NCBI GenBank assembly: GCA_902800045.1
Contig: CADCCZ010000005.1
Coordinates: forward strand, 107,954 to 171,953
Direction: 5' to 3'
DNA: 64,000 nucleotides
Source: an uncultured Bacteroidia bacterium
GTDB taxonomy: Bacteria > Bacteroidota > Bacteroidia > Bacteroidales > ML635J-15
Shown one piece after another: positions 17,096-28,357 of this stretch; positions within the stretch are counted from its first letter, which is position 1, and every line of letters starts with the position of its first letter. Under the pieces are notes generated by a model. The model searched no databases and was not told where the DNA came from. It worked only from the letters and a program-made list of their open reading frames with translations. Both the position numbers and the translations under genes were made by a program.

Positions 17096-18394
17096 CTACC
17101 TGCTATTGAATTTAGTGTAATTTATCAATCTGTCGTACGACTCGCTTGGATTTCGGTGATACACAAACAATTGGTAATCATTTTCGGTCTGACGATGGCT
17201 TCCCTCGAAGAAATATCTGTCCATCCCAGCCCCTTCGCCTTCCGGAACAACTACATACCTATAATTGTAATATCCCTGCTTCAGGAACATAAGCAGCTCG
17301 TAGCAATGCGCCTCCATATTGTATTTCATCTTGTATTGAGGCGAAATTTCATAATTTGTCAGTTCGCCATAAAGATATACACTGGCATTGCCGAGCATTG
17401 ACGGATTGTTCAGGCGGAAATGCACAATGGCATACTCCGACTGAATTTCGGGGAAATTGTTGTTGTTGCGACGGTTGGTCTTTATAACATAACCGCCATT
17501 TATGTCCTCGGCACTTGCATAAGGCTCGAAATACTTTGTCTTGCCCGCAACAAGGTCGATGTAATAGTATGGCTTGTGATACTCAATATTTTCAACATAC
17601 TCGGAATTTAGCTCCAAGTTGTTGAAATTGAAATATCTATACTCGTTGCCGGCATTGAACAGATACTTGTCCTCCCAGTCGAAAGTTATGGCATCTCCGC
17701 TAACAAACGACGGTTTCATCTCGGTGTAGGCCTCGTCCCACTGGTTGTTCTGCACAAGCGTAATCTTCAGTTCGTCAAGCGGATTGTAGATGGGATACTT
17801 TTTCGGTTTAATTACAAAGTCAACCTTCTGGAACTCCTTCTTGAACTCGCCAAACACATTGGAATTTACGCGTCCTTCCACCTCGACAATGTTCTCGTAA
17901 ACCATAAATCTTTTCGTGCAGACAATCCGTTCCTCAGGTTCCTTGGCAAACACTATAAGCAAGTAATTTCCAGAGAGTTTAAGTTGCAAATCATCGTTTG
18001 GAAGGTTGAGTGAAAAATGCGTGTACTGTACGTAGGTGCTCTGCGATTCCTCGTAGTTGCGGATTTCATTTTCCTCAAAACCATCGGCATAATCTACAAA
18101 CATCAAATTCGAGGGCTTCCAGTCGTAGGTGCAATGCATTACGGTGTAATAATAGTCCTGTGGCTGCGATTCTACCTGGTCGAACGAAAATTCTAGTCCT
18201 ACCTCGCCGTAAAGTTCCATCACTGGATACGAAACTTCCCAGTCGTGCAGATGCAGGCGAACGGTTTTCAGGCTCTTTTCGTACACACGGTCAACGCAAC
18301 TGACGGTATCGCGGTCGAAGTCGAAAGCAAACGACTTCAAGCCCAGCAATACGGAAAGCAGCACTATCGGCAATCTTGCAAAATGAAATTTCAT
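17096..18394 (-). CDS. Type IX secretion system plug protein (DUF5103 family)
   Basis: 432 residues from the ATG at 18394, which directly begins a signal peptide (MKFHFARLPIVLLSVLLG). The open frame extends further upstream to 18478, but that stretch carries no signal and crosses into the opposite gene's promoter and start. The family is DUF5103, now described as the T9SS plug protein that closes the SprA translocon from the periplasmic side. Landmarks: RLHLHDWEVSYPVMEL, the YTVMHCTYDW block, and YNIEAHCYE-like C-terminal strands (KYNMEAHCYELLMFLKQGYYNY). Agrees with the T9SS sorting tail found on the protein at 40207. Confidence 0.82.
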   Translation of the reverse strand: MKFHFARLPIVLLSVLLGLKSFAFDFDRDTVSCVDRVYEKSLKTVRLHLHDWEVSYPVMELYGEVGLEFSFDQVESQPQDYYYTVMHCTYDWKPSNLMFVDYADGFEENEIRNYEESQSTYVQYTHFSLNLPNDDLQLKLSGNYLLIVFAKEPEERIVCTKRFMVYENIVEVEGRVNSNVFGEFKKEFQKVDFVIKPKKYPIYNPLDELKITLVQNNQWDEAYTEMKPSFVSGDAITFDWEDKYLFNAGNEYRYFNFNNLELNSEYVENIEYHKPYYYIDLVAGKTKYFEPYASAEDINGGYVIKTNRRNNNNFPEIQSEYAIVHFRLNNPSMLGNASVYLYGELTNYEISPQYKMKYNMEAHCYELLMFLKQGYYNYRYVVVPEGEGAGMDRYFFEGSHRQTENDYQLFVYHRNPSESYDRLINYTKFNSR

Positions 18395-18430
18395 CGCAAT
18401 AAAATTTTTCACGAAGTAACACAAAATATT

Positions 18431-18438
18431 TATATTTG
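18431..18438 (+). promoter_or_regulatory. -7 box
   Basis: TATATTTG, 17 bases before the ATG at 18456; it supports the plus-strand gene and argues against the long start of the opposite gene. Confidence 0.55.
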
Positions 18439-18455
18439 GGAAATTTTTTCTGACA

Positions 18456-19424
18456 ATGAAACGGATTTTTGTCGTCATATTATTAATTCTCGCAAGCGTA
18501 ATCGCTGTATGTCAAGGGATTAACTCCAAGGCAATAGAAATTACAAATGTCGATTCGGACGACTACACCACCATCGAAACAACAAAACTTAGGCTGAAAC
18601 TTCCAAAAACTTTCACACGCCGCAATGCTACCACCTACGAAAATATGCTTGCCGAAAGCTATATTTCAGTACAACCACTCGATGGCGACGTAAACCGTAA
18701 CTTCTACACTTTCGACAAAAAATCGATGTTTCAGGCGGGAATTGTGGTAATGAAGGAAACTTTTTTCAAGATAAACGGCTTCGAAGCCATGATGATGGAC
18801 GGCGACCAGTACATAAACGAGAAGGAATTTGCCGTATCGATACTCATAATTGGAAACTGTTACGAAACTTACCTTATTATGGGAGCAACGCCAAAGCCCA
18901 TCCAAAACAACCTGAACATCGAGATTAGCAATTCGTTGCTGAGCGTAATTTTCGACCCGAAGATGGAGACTGCGCCAATTGCCAATGCTTTTTCGTATAA
19001 TATTGATTTAGAAGGAACTGGTCTTATCGAGTGCGCACCTATGGGCAACACACGCACATTTACCGATGACGGCAACATGCCTTCGAAAACCAACGACATG
19101 ACTTCGCTCACCATCCACGAGACACACAGTGGAATACAGTTCACCGAAGCACAGAAAAAGGACATCTGTTCGCACCGAATAGGCCTTTATCCGATCACTT
19201 GGGACGAAAAATGCGACCTAACACCGCAAAAATACAGTACTAACAAACTTTCGGGCTACGAAATCCACGCCAGCGGCGTAAGCAAATTCCTAAAAACCGA
19301 ATTCATTTACCAGCTTGTGCTGTTCGACAAGGACAGATACTTTGTCATCACTGGCATTTCGTACGGCGACGAAGCAAAATGTCTGGAATTGTTCAGAAAA
19401 GTGGCTAGTTCGATTGATTTTTAG
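18456..19424 (+). CDS. Unknown secreted protein, 322 residues
   Basis: N-terminal signal peptide (MKRIFVVILLILASVIAVCQG), then a mixed alpha/beta protein without a family I recognise. It contains two similar halves, each with a pattern like KLSGYEIHASG / INGFEAMMMDG followed by a hydrophobic strand (LVLFDKDRYFVITG, SILIIGNCYETYLIMG), suggesting an internal duplication of a PsbP/MOG1-like fold. Likely periplasmic. It ends 4 bases from the convergent gene at 19429. Confidence 0.65.
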   Translation: MKRIFVVILLILASVIAVCQGINSKAIEITNVDSDDYTTIETTKLRLKLPKTFTRRNATTYENMLAESYISVQPLDGDVNRNFYTFDKKSMFQAGIVVMKETFFKINGFEAMMMDGDQYINEKEFAVSILIIGNCYETYLIMGATPKPIQNNLNIEISNSLLSVIFDPKMETAPIANAFSYNIDLEGTGLIECAPMGNTRTFTDDGNMPSKTNDMTSLTIHETHSGIQFTEAQKKDICSHRIGLYPITWDEKCDLTPQKYSTNKLSGYEIHASGVSKFLKTEFIYQLVLFDKDRYFVITGISYGDEAKCLELFRKVASSIDF

Positions 19425-19428
19425 GCTA

Positions 19429-20031
19429 TCAATTCAGCATGCCATTTAACGCATCCTTCAACTTCCCAAATTGTAAAAATCCTAAGAAAAGTTGATTCTC
19501 AAGTTCTTCTGTAAGCGGGGCTTCCTTCAACGATGACTTGTCATTACCCACCTTGCAAACGGTATGGAATTGCACTCCCTTGTCGTAGTATGCACGAATC
19601 TCAACATACTTTTCTACATAATGGCCTCCTTCTTCCATATAAGTCGTGAAACTTGTATAATAGAAGGCCGGATAGCCAGCATCATCATACAAAAACTCCT
19701 CGTATGACTTACGTTCCGCTATAGTATATACAGAAGTCTTGCGCACAAAATCCAGGGATGACACATATTCGCCTAGATCCTCATCAAAATCATCATTGAA
19801 AAAGAACTCAATAGTTTCCTCCGCCTGGCCTGTGCCAGCTAAGTTATGCATTACTTTTGCCGTAATGTAATCGTCGGGAATAGCTTCATCGCCAAGCATG
19901 GTGTTTATCCATTCCATCTCGCTGTTATACATCTTGCGAATTTCGGCAATCTTATTCTGCACATCGGCATTTTGCGCATGGGTTGTAATGCAGAATACTA
20001 ACATTATCAATACAATACTAAATCTTTTCAT
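19429..20031 (-). CDS. Unknown secreted protein, 200 residues
   Basis: Signal peptide (MKRFSIVLIMLVFCITTHAQ), then a soluble acidic domain. No family recognised. No membrane segment after the signal and no lipobox. Convergent with the previous gene; no terminator hairpin is visible in the 4-base gap. Upstream is a GTCG palindrome at 20054. Confidence 0.65.
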   Translation of the reverse strand: MKRFSIVLIMLVFCITTHAQNADVQNKIAEIRKMYNSEMEWINTMLGDEAIPDDYITAKVMHNLAGTGQAEETIEFFFNDDFDEDLGEYVSSLDFVRKTSVYTIAERKSYEEFLYDDAGYPAFYYTSFTTYMEEGGHYVEKYVEIRAYYDKGVQFHTVCKVGNDKSSLKEAPLTEELENQLFLGFLQFGKLKDALNGMLN

Positions 20032-20053
20032 CCCTTATTGTTTTTATTTATTA

Positions 20054-20071
20054 GTCGCAGCACGCTGCGAC
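20054..20071. repeat. GTCG-type palindrome
   Basis: gtcgcagcacgctgcgac, followed by tctacag. It belongs with the words at 48 and 44739. Located between ligA and the unknown gene at 19429, where it could also act as a transcription stop for ligA. Confidence 0.6.
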
Positions 20072-20113
20072 TCTACAGTTATTCGTTTCCGGCATACGTC
20101 AAAAATTGCGTGC

Positions 20114-22135
<2,022 letters not shown>

Positions 22136-22173
22136 TTACATAAAAAGCGACTTTCTGCTGCCAATAAAGTTAA

Positions 22174-22833
22174 TTATCCAATGTATTTCATAATGATGTC
22201 AACAATCTGCTCCTCGCTCTTTCCGTCGGCGGAGATGACAAGGTCGTAGTTGCGGGTGTCGTAACGCGAAAGGCCGGTGTATTTCTTCACATAGTTCTCG
22301 CGCATCTTGTCAACTTTTTTGATGGTCTTTACCGCTTCTTCCTCTGTAATTTGTTGCTTTCGCATCACACGTTCAACACGATACGGCATCGATGCCTGAA
22401 TAAAAACATTAAGATGGTTGGGATGGTCGCGGAAAACATAAAAGCCGCTACGTCCAGCCACTACGCACGATTCCACCTCGGCAATGCCTTTCAATATCTC
22501 CGTTTCGGACTCAAACACCTCCTTGCTCGTCGGCTTCACATCGGAGAAATCCATCACAGCAAGGTAGTACAAGGCACTCATCTTCCCGTAATTAGGTACG
22601 CCCAAATCGACACTGAACATCGACCGTGCGAACTCAGCCCACCAGGCGTGGTTCTGACCTTTCAACTTCTCAATCTGCTCAATGTTAAGATTGTACTTCT
22701 TCTCCAAAGCCTCGATGAGAGCCTTGTCGTAGAAATCCACGCCTAGCTTCTCGGCCAGCATACGTCCTACAGTACGACCTCCACTACCCAGTTCGCGGTT
22801 GATGGTGACAACGTATTTTTCCTGCTTATTCAT
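22174..22833 (-). CDS. Cytidylate kinase-like family protein
   Basis: 219 residues from the ATG at 22833; an upstream TTG at 22839 is less likely. It has the P-loop region NRELGSGGRTVGRMLAEKLG and a DLVISADGKS C-terminal segment of the AAA 'cytidylate kinase-like' family (Pfam Cytidylate_kin2). The family is related to CMP kinases but is generally found besides the true cmk. The exact nucleotide substrate is unknown. Own promoter at 22861. Confidence 0.82.
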   Translation of the reverse strand: MNKQEKYVVTINRELGSGGRTVGRMLAEKLGVDFYDKALIEALEKKYNLNIEQIEKLKGQNHAWWAEFARSMFSVDLGVPNYGKMSALYYLAVMDFSDVKPTSKEVFESETEILKGIAEVESCVVAGRSGFYVFRDHPNHLNVFIQASMPYRVERVMRKQQITEEEAVKTIKKVDKMRENYVKKYTGLSRYDTRNYDLVISADGKSEEQIVDIIMKYIG

Positions 22834-22860
22834 AATCAATTATACTTTCATTTCGATTTG

Positions 22861-22868
22861 CAAAAATA
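22861..22868 (-). promoter_or_regulatory. -7 box of the cytidylate kinase-like gene
   Basis: Minus-strand TATTTTTG, 28 bases before the start codon. Confidence 0.5.
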
Positions 22869-22996
22869 CGCCTATTTTTTCCTTTTTACAAAATGTTTGG
22901 TCCTAGTTTTACGAACAACAATCAAAACTATATACACAAAAAAACACCAACATATACTAAAGATAGTTGATGTTTTTCGTTAGTTATATTATTTCG

Positions 22997-23851
22997 CTAC
23001 TTCAAAATCTTCGCCACAAGCCCTGTCAGCACCTGTCCAGGACCGACCTCTACAAATTCGGTTGCTCCATCCTCGTGCATCTTTACCACAGAATCGCTCC
23101 AGCGAACTGCGCTAGTAAGCTGCTTTACAAGATTTTCGCGGATTTCATTCGCTCCACGGTGCGGCAAAGCATCTACATTCTGGTAAATAGGCACCTTGGC
23201 ATCGTTGAAGTTTGTCGACATGATAGCCTTTGCAAGTTCCTCGCGTGCCGGCTCCATAAGTGGTGAATGGAAAGCACCGCCAACCAGCAACCTCAAAGCT
23301 CGCTTTGCTCCTGCTTCCTTCATCTTCACACAGGCGGCATCAATGGCTTCCTCGCTTCCCGAAATCACAATCTGCTCGGGACTATTGTAATTGGCTGGCA
23401 CGACAATGCCCTCAGTTTCGGCACATATACGTTCCACAATCGCACGGTCGAGACGAATAACAGCCGCCATTGTCGACTTCTGCATCTCGCAGGCCTTCTG
23501 CATTGCCATAGCGCGCTTCGAAACCAAAACCAAAGCATCCTCGAAACTCAGTACACCAGCTGCAACCAATGCCGAAAATTCACCTAGCGAATGTCCCGCT
23601 ACCATACCAAAATTCTCGTTGTCAAACTTCTCGTAGAACATTACAACCGAATGCAGGAAAACCGCCGGCTGAGTAACCTTGGTTTGCTTCAAATCCTCGT
23701 CGGTACCATTAAACATTATTTCAGACAAGCCAAAGCCGAGAACTTCGTCGGCACGCTCAAACATTTTTTTTGCGTTTGCGCTTGCATCATACAAGTCCTT
23801 GCCCATGCCCGAAAATTGGGAACCTTGTCCAGGAAAAACCAATGCTCTCAT
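22997..23851 (-). CDS. fabD: ACP S-malonyltransferase
   Basis: 284 residues. It loads malonyl groups from malonyl-CoA onto acyl carrier protein for fatty-acid synthesis. Nucleophile Ser in GHSLGEFSAL (near 91), the oxyanion FPGQGSQ at 5-11, catalytic His in GGAFHSPLM (near 198). Its ATG overlaps the folE stop (TAATG), so translation is coupled to folE. Confidence 0.95.
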   Translation of the reverse strand: MRALVFPGQGSQFSGMGKDLYDASANAKKMFERADEVLGFGLSEIMFNGTDEDLKQTKVTQPAVFLHSVVMFYEKFDNENFGMVAGHSLGEFSALVAAGVLSFEDALVLVSKRAMAMQKACEMQKSTMAAVIRLDRAIVERICAETEGIVVPANYNSPEQIVISGSEEAIDAACVKMKEAGAKRALRLLVGGAFHSPLMEPAREELAKAIMSTNFNDAKVPIYQNVDALPHRGANEIRENLVKQLTSAVRWSDSVVKMHEDGATEFVEVGPGQVLTGLVAKILK

Positions 23852-24480
23852 TATAATCTGTTTCTATCAATTAATGCTAAGAATTCCTGTCTTGTCTTTG
23901 CTTGCTTCAAGAATACACCTGTAAAATCTGAAGTCGTTGTTATCGAATTCTGCTTTTGCACGCCACGCATCTGCATGCACATGTGGTGAGCCTCGATAAC
24001 GACTGCCACGCCAAGCGGGTCGAGTGTATTCTGTATGCAGTCCTTGATTTGCGTTGTAAGCCTTTCCTGCACCTGCAAGCGACGCGAAAAAACATCCACC
24101 ACGCGGGCAATCTTGCTCAAACCTGTAATATAATGGTTCGGAATGTAGGCCACATGCGCCTTGCCGTAGAATGGCAACATGTGATGCTCGCACATACTGT
24201 AAAGTTCAATGTCCTTCACTATAACCATCTGGCGATAATCCTCGCGGAACATTGCCGAACGGATTATTTCCTCAGCATCCATATCGTAACCCTGAGTAAG
24301 GAACTGCATTGCCTTGGCAACTCGTTCGGGTGTCTTAAGCAAGCCCTCTCGCTTTACATCCTCGCCAAGAATGCCAAGTATCTCACTGTAAAGACTAGCT
24401 AGACGCTCTGTCTTCTCCTTGTTGAACTTCTCAACCTTTGCATAGCCCTGTTCCTCGGGATCAAGTATCGTATAATTCAT
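23851..24480 (-). CDS. folE: GTP cyclohydrolase I
   Basis: 209 residues. First step of tetrahydrofolate (and possibly queuosine-type) synthesis from GTP. It has the zinc/active-site [18 protein letters not shown] motif and the QERLTTQI block, plus the terminal [13 protein letters not shown] signature of type IA enzymes. First gene of a two-gene unit with fabD; promoter at 24497. Confidence 0.95.
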   Translation of the reverse strand: MNYTILDPEEQGYAKVEKFNKEKTERLASLYSEILGILGEDVKREGLLKTPERVAKAMQFLTQGYDMDAEEIIRSAMFREDYRQMVIVKDIELYSMCEHHMLPFYGKAHVAYIPNHYITGLSKIARVVDVFSRRLQVQERLTTQIKDCIQNTLDPLGVAVVIEAHHMCMQMRGVQKQNSITTTSDFTGVFLKQAKTRQEFLALIDRNRL

Positions 24481-24496
24481 CAGTTAAAATTTTGCG

Positions 24497-24504
24497 CAAA
24501 GATA
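24497..24504 (-). promoter_or_regulatory. -7 box of folE-fabD
   Basis: Minus-strand TATCTTTG, 16 bases before the folE ATG. Confidence 0.6.
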
Positions 24505-24589
24505 CAATATTATTTACGAGGTACGAATTACGATTTGAAAGATTTGAAAATTCGATAATTTGAAGATTTGATGATTCGATGATAATAAT

Positions 24590-24597
24590 TAATTTTG
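24590..24597 (+). promoter_or_regulatory. -7 box of the membrane glycosyltransferase
   Basis: TAATTTTG, 21 bases before the ATG at 24619. Upstream (24530-24585) is a run of 'gatttgaaaattcgataatttgaa' low-complexity sequence like that seen before other genes here. Confidence 0.5.
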
Positions 24598-24618
24598 TAC
24601 CTTGTTATTAGTTTACCA

Positions 24619-26232
24619 ATGAAACGGATAGGATACGATAAAATAAACGCAAAAGGCTACCTGATAGCAGCGGCGTTCATCATTGCATTAGGCTTTGGAA
24701 TACAATTCAAGTATATGAACGAATTTCCTGCATTCATCCACGCGTGGGCACAGGACGACAGATACGCACTTGCAACCGGATTTCTAGACAACGGTTTCGA
24801 CCTGTTCCATCCCGAGACAAACATATACAACAAACAGTTTCCTGGATGGTGGGAAGAAGCATATGACACAACTATCACTGCCGTCGATTTTCCAATTCAT
24901 GAATACATTGTCGCCCTTCTGATGAAACTTTTCGGCACAACATCACCTTGGGTTTTCCGAATATGGACAATGATCTGCAGCCTGATAGGCATGTTTTTCC
25001 TGTATAAGACATCATTTATCATCACCGAAGATTGCCAAAAGTCGTTGCTGGTCACCGCAATAGCAATGACTGCACCAGTTTACGCCTACTATTTTAACGG
25101 ATTTTTGCCTGGAATACCTGCATTTGCAATCGGTGTAATCGGGCTTTGGTCGTACCTTAAATATTATAAGGACGGCAAAAAGAAATTTTTCCACCTTGCC
25201 ATTGCTCTAATGACATTAGCTACTCTTATGCGCACCTCCTTCGCAATCGAGCTGATTGCAATTCTCGGATTCGAACTGCTGAGGATTTTCCGCAAGGAAA
25301 GCACATTAAAGGACAAACTGCCAACCGTCATAATATCGTTTGCGCTCATAATCGCATATATGTTATGGAATTCGCACTTACGGAAAGAATACGGATCCCT
25401 TTTCCTAAACGAACTTATGCCTGCCGGCAACATTGCCGATTTCCGCGATTTTCTGAACGATGCAAAAAACAACTGGGAATACCAATATTTTCAGAAATTT
25501 CACTATCGCATATTCGAAGTGCTTGCAGGATTGGCTGTGATTGCAGGAATTGTCAGATTGATAATAAAATTGAAAAACAAGGACGGGAAGTCCACGAAAA
25601 AGCAACTGACAATATGGCTTATTCCAATTATATATCTTTTCGGATGCTTCCTCTTTTTAATCGCAATGATAAGGCAGTTTCCAAACCACGACTACTATTT
25701 CGTTGATACGTTCCTTCTGCCAATACTGATGCTTTTTGCGCTGATGCTTGGGACTTTACCAAAAATAAAGAACTACATCGCAGGAGGAATAAGCCTTGCC
25801 GTACTTGGTGTTCTTTGCTACTTCATGATTACAAATGTAACCGAAACGCAAGTCAGCAGACGCTGGGCAGAAGATGGAGCATACAAGACATACCTGAACT
25901 TTGAAGGTTCGGCAGAATTTCTCGATTCGCTCAATATTCCACGCGATGCAAAAATTCTATCTCTGTATGCTTACCCGCAAAATGGTCCGTTCATACAAAT
26001 GGAACGCAAAGGCTACACCGTGATGCAACACAAGGAAAACATTGTAAATGCAGCTCTCACATGGGATTTCGACTATATTGTAGTCGAGGATAATATATAT
26101 AGGGACAATTTTGAAGAACGCAAGGAAGTGCTTTCGCGCTTGTCGAAAGTTGCCGGCAATGGCAGGATTTCGGTATGTACGCTGAGCGACACGGTGGTAT
26201 GTGAATCGGCAGTTGAGTTTTTTGCAAAATAA
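24619..26232 (+). CDS. Polytopic membrane glycosyltransferase, GT39/ArnT-like
   Basis: 537 residues from the ATG at 24619; the eight extra residues upstream would begin in the promoter region. About ten to twelve membrane segments fill residues 10-420, with a soluble C-terminal tail of ~110 residues. The first periplasmic loop has acidic pairs (AWAQDDRYALATGFLDNGFDL) as in dolichyl/undecaprenyl-phosphate-sugar-dependent glycosyltransferases of the PMT/GT39 type. It probably adds a sugar to a lipid or protein on the outer face of the inner membrane; acceptor unknown. A hairpin follows immediately. Confidence 0.7.
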   Translation: MKRIGYDKINAKGYLIAAAFIIALGFGIQFKYMNEFPAFIHAWAQDDRYALATGFLDNGFDLFHPETNIYNKQFPGWWEEAYDTTITAVDFPIHEYIVALLMKLFGTTSPWVFRIWTMICSLIGMFFLYKTSFIITEDCQKSLLVTAIAMTAPVYAYYFNGFLPGIPAFAIGVIGLWSYLKYYKDGKKKFFHLAIALMTLATLMRTSFAIELIAILGFELLRIFRKESTLKDKLPTVIISFALIIAYMLWNSHLRKEYGSLFLNELMPAGNIADFRDFLNDAKNNWEYQYFQKFHYRIFEVLAGLAVIAGIVRLIIKLKNKDGKSTKKQLTIWLIPIIYLFGCFLFLIAMIRQFPNHDYYFVDTFLLPILMLFALMLGTLPKIKNYIAGGISLAVLGVLCYFMITNVTETQVSRRWAEDGAYKTYLNFEGSAEFLDSLNIPRDAKILSLYAYPQNGPFIQMERKGYTVMQHKENIVNAALTWDFDYIVVEDNIYRDNFEERKEVLSRLSKVAGNGRISVCTLSDTVVCESAVEFFAK

Positions 26233-26234
26233 TG

Positions 26235-26269
26235 CTTGAAGTGCGACCTCGCTGAGGTCGTATTTCAAG
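26235..26269. repeat. 35-base near-perfect hairpin directly after a stop codon
   Basis: Arms cttgaa + gtgcgacctc and gaggtcgtat + ttcaag around a gct loop: 16 pairs with two G-T wobbles. It begins two bases after the glycosyltransferase stop. No T run follows, so it is an RNA-stabilising or REP-like hairpin as much as a terminator. Confidence 0.7.
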
Positions 26270-26304
26270 AAACATCAACAAGCATCCATGCCTTGAAGGA
26301 TAAC

Positions 26305-26333
26305 AAAAAAGCCGTCCAAACAGACGGCTTTTC
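26305..26333. terminator. Terminator between convergent genes
   Basis: aaaaaagccgtc...gacggctttt: a six-pair GC stem with A and T flanks, usable in both directions; serves the aminotransferase gene on the minus strand. Confidence 0.8.
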
Positions 26334-26352
26334 AATATCATAAAATCAATTT

Positions 26353-27552
26353 TTACATTGTTCTGCCCGGATATACTTCCAAAGCGTGCTTCAAAACCTC
26401 GATTGCATTTTTGAGGTCTTCGATCTTGAGGACGTATGCAACGCGAACTTCGTTCTTGCCAAGACCAGGAGTGTTGTAGAAGCCAGTTGCAGGAGCTACC
26501 ATTACGGTCTGTCCGTTGTACTGGAATTCCTCGAGCATCCATTTTGCAAACTTGTCGGCATCGTCGATAGGAAGCTTAACTACTGTATAGAAAGCGCCCT
26601 TAGGATTTGGACAATATACGCCTGGGATTTCGTTCAAGCCCTTAACCATAAAGTTACGACGGGCAATGTACTCATCATAAACTTCGTGGAAGTATTCTGC
26701 CGGAGTGTCGAGAGCAGCCTCGGCTGCAACCTGACCGAATGACGGCGGGCAAAGACGTGCCTGAGCAAACTTGGTGGCAGTTGCGATGACTTCCTTGTTC
26801 TTTGTAACCAAGCAACCAACGCGAACACCGCACATGCTGTAACGCTTCGAAACCGAGTCCATCATGATAACGTTCTGCTCGATTCCTGGAATCTGCATTG
26901 TCGAGAAGTGCTTGTGACCGTCATAGCAGAATTCACGGTAAACTTCGTCGGCATACAGGTAAAGGTCGTGCTTCTTAACGATTTCGGCCAACTGGAAGAG
27001 TTCTTCCTTTGAATAAAGGTAGCCAGTCGGGTTGTTAGGATTGCAGATTACAATACCCTTGGTCTTAGGAGTTATAACCTTTTCGAACTCTTCGATTGAC
27101 GGGAGTGCGAAATCGTTCTTTATGCTCGAAGTGATAGGCTTGATAACAACGCCTGCCTGCATTGCAAAACCATTATAGTTTGCGTAGAAAGGTTCTGGAA
27201 CGATCACTTCTTCGCCAGGATTGAGGGTAGTCATGAAAGCAAATACGATAGCTTCCGAACCGCCAGTAGTGATGAGCATGTCGTTTTCGGTAACGTTGAT
27301 GCCAATCTTCTGGTAGAAAGCAGCCAGTTTCTTCCTATAGGAAGCATTTCCAGCTGTATGACTATATGCTATAACCTTGTCGGTCATGTTCTTTACTGCC
27401 TCCAAAGCAACTTCTGGAGTCTTAATGTCGGGCTGACCGATGTTAAGATGATAAACCTTTACACCTCTTGCTTTTGCTGCGTCTGAATAGGGAACCAATT
27501 TACGAATTGGCGACGACGGCATGTTTTTTCCTTTTTCTGATATCTGTGGCAT
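26353..27552 (-). CDS. Class I/II PLP aminotransferase (aspartate-aminotransferase type)
   Basis: 399 residues, fold-type I PLP enzyme of the AspC/'pyridoxal phosphate-dependent aminotransferase' group. It has the VYHLNIGQPD opening, the CNPNNPTGYLYS block, and the PLP lysine in SVSKRYSMCGVRVG near residue 236. Likely amino-acid substrate aspartate, alanine or aromatic; not resolvable by eye. It precedes the DUF1573 gene across 34 bases on the same strand and may share its promoter. Confidence 0.88.
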   Translation of the reverse strand: MPQISEKGKNMPSSPIRKLVPYSDAAKARGVKVYHLNIGQPDIKTPEVALEAVKNMTDKVIAYSHTAGNASYRKKLAAFYQKIGINVTENDMLITTGGSEAIVFAFMTTLNPGEEVIVPEPFYANYNGFAMQAGVVIKPITSSIKNDFALPSIEEFEKVITPKTKGIVICNPNNPTGYLYSKEELFQLAEIVKKHDLYLYADEVYREFCYDGHKHFSTMQIPGIEQNVIMMDSVSKRYSMCGVRVGCLVTKNKEVIATATKFAQARLCPPSFGQVAAEAALDTPAEYFHEVYDEYIARRNFMVKGLNEIPGVYCPNPKGAFYTVVKLPIDDADKFAKWMLEEFQYNGQTVMVAPATGFYNTPGLGKNEVRVAYVLKIEDLKNAIEVLKHALEVYPGRTM

Positions 27553-27586
27553 ATCTGTTTAATTTATAATTTATTGTATTAAAACT

Positions 27587-28138
27587 TTATTTCTTTACTT
27601 GTTTTACTTCATTCGACTTGGAATCCTGAGGTATTGTCTTTTCAATTACCTTTTTCTTATCACCGTCATCAACCTTCTTTTCTACCGGAACAGCGCCATT
27701 TGCATTAGGAGAAATGATAGTTCCTTTGATTTCCAACTGAATAGGATTCTCTTCTCCGTCGACATAAACCTTGATAGTCTTGGTAAACTTGCCGATCCTA
27801 TTGCTGTCGTACTTAACTTTGATAGTGCCTTTCTTCTTCTTTGCAACAGGTTCCTTTGGCCAATCTGCAGCAGTACATCCGCAGGAAGTCTTTACGTTGG
27901 TGAGCGTTACGGGTTTCTTGCTTACATTCTTGAATGTGAATACACAACTTGCATCGCCACCTTTTTCCATAGCACCAAAATCGTGGACCAACTTGTCGAA
28001 CACTATGCTGGAACGTTTCTCAACTTTCTCGTCATTAGTTTCTGTCGGTGTTGTAGATACCTTCTTTACAACCTTTTCCTGCGAAAATGCAATACCAGCA
28101 AACAGCATGATTGCTACAATAAAAAATATCCTTTTCAT
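27587..28138 (-). CDS. DUF1573 secreted protein
   Basis: 183 residues. Signal peptide (MKRIFFIVAIMLFAGIAFSQ). The DUF1573 domain (an Ig-like fold common in Bacteroidetes) spans about 45-150, with the hallmark VFDKLVHDFGAMEKGGDA and SCGCTAADWPKEPVAKKKKG. The Lys-rich C-terminal tail is low complexity. Function of DUF1573 is not settled; periplasmic or surface location is likely. Promoter at 28155. Confidence 0.85.
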   Translation of the reverse strand: MKRIFFIVAIMLFAGIAFSQEKVVKKVSTTPTETNDEKVEKRSSIVFDKLVHDFGAMEKGGDASCVFTFKNVSKKPVTLTNVKTSCGCTAADWPKEPVAKKKKGTIKVKYDSNRIGKFTKTIKVYVDGEENPIQLEIKGTIISPNANGAVPVEKKVDDGDKKKVIEKTIPQDSKSNEVKQVKK

Positions 28139-28154
28139 GACTTATAATTTTTTA

Positions 28155-28162
28155 CAAAGGTA
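28155..28162 (-). promoter_or_regulatory. -7 box of the DUF1573 unit
   Basis: Minus-strand TACCTTTG, 16 bases before the start codon. Confidence 0.6.
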
Positions 28163-28244
28163 GAGTAATTTTTGATTCAATGATTCAAAAAATCAACAAA
28201 TGTTTATAGGGGTGGTGGTGTTTGAGGTTGTTTGAGGTTGTTTG

Positions 28245-28355
28245 AACTATTGAAACGGGCACCAGCCCATCAAACTCTCAAACGCCGAAGGCATTGAAAC
28301 GGCGCAGCCATTGAAACGTGCGTAGCACATAGAAACGGCGCCAGCCATTGAAACT
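28245..28355. repeat. GAAAC-GGC/GCC modular repeat array at a gene 3' end
   Basis: About five degenerate units of 17-22 bases, each 'tGAAACGGCGcaGCCat'-like with a GGC...GCC mini-stem. The array ends two bases before the stop codon of the minus-strand glucosaminidase gene (28358), so in the mRNA it starts right after the stop. A related array abuts mnmA at 38046-38205. Not CRISPR: units are too short, degenerate and lack unique spacers. To the left (28220-28245) 'ttgtttgagg' is repeated three times. Confidence 0.75.
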
Positions 28356-28357
28356 AC

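Noticed and set aside
28245..28355. CRISPR array
   Set aside because: Units are 17-22 bases, degenerate, without unique spacers of fixed length, and no cas genes are present.
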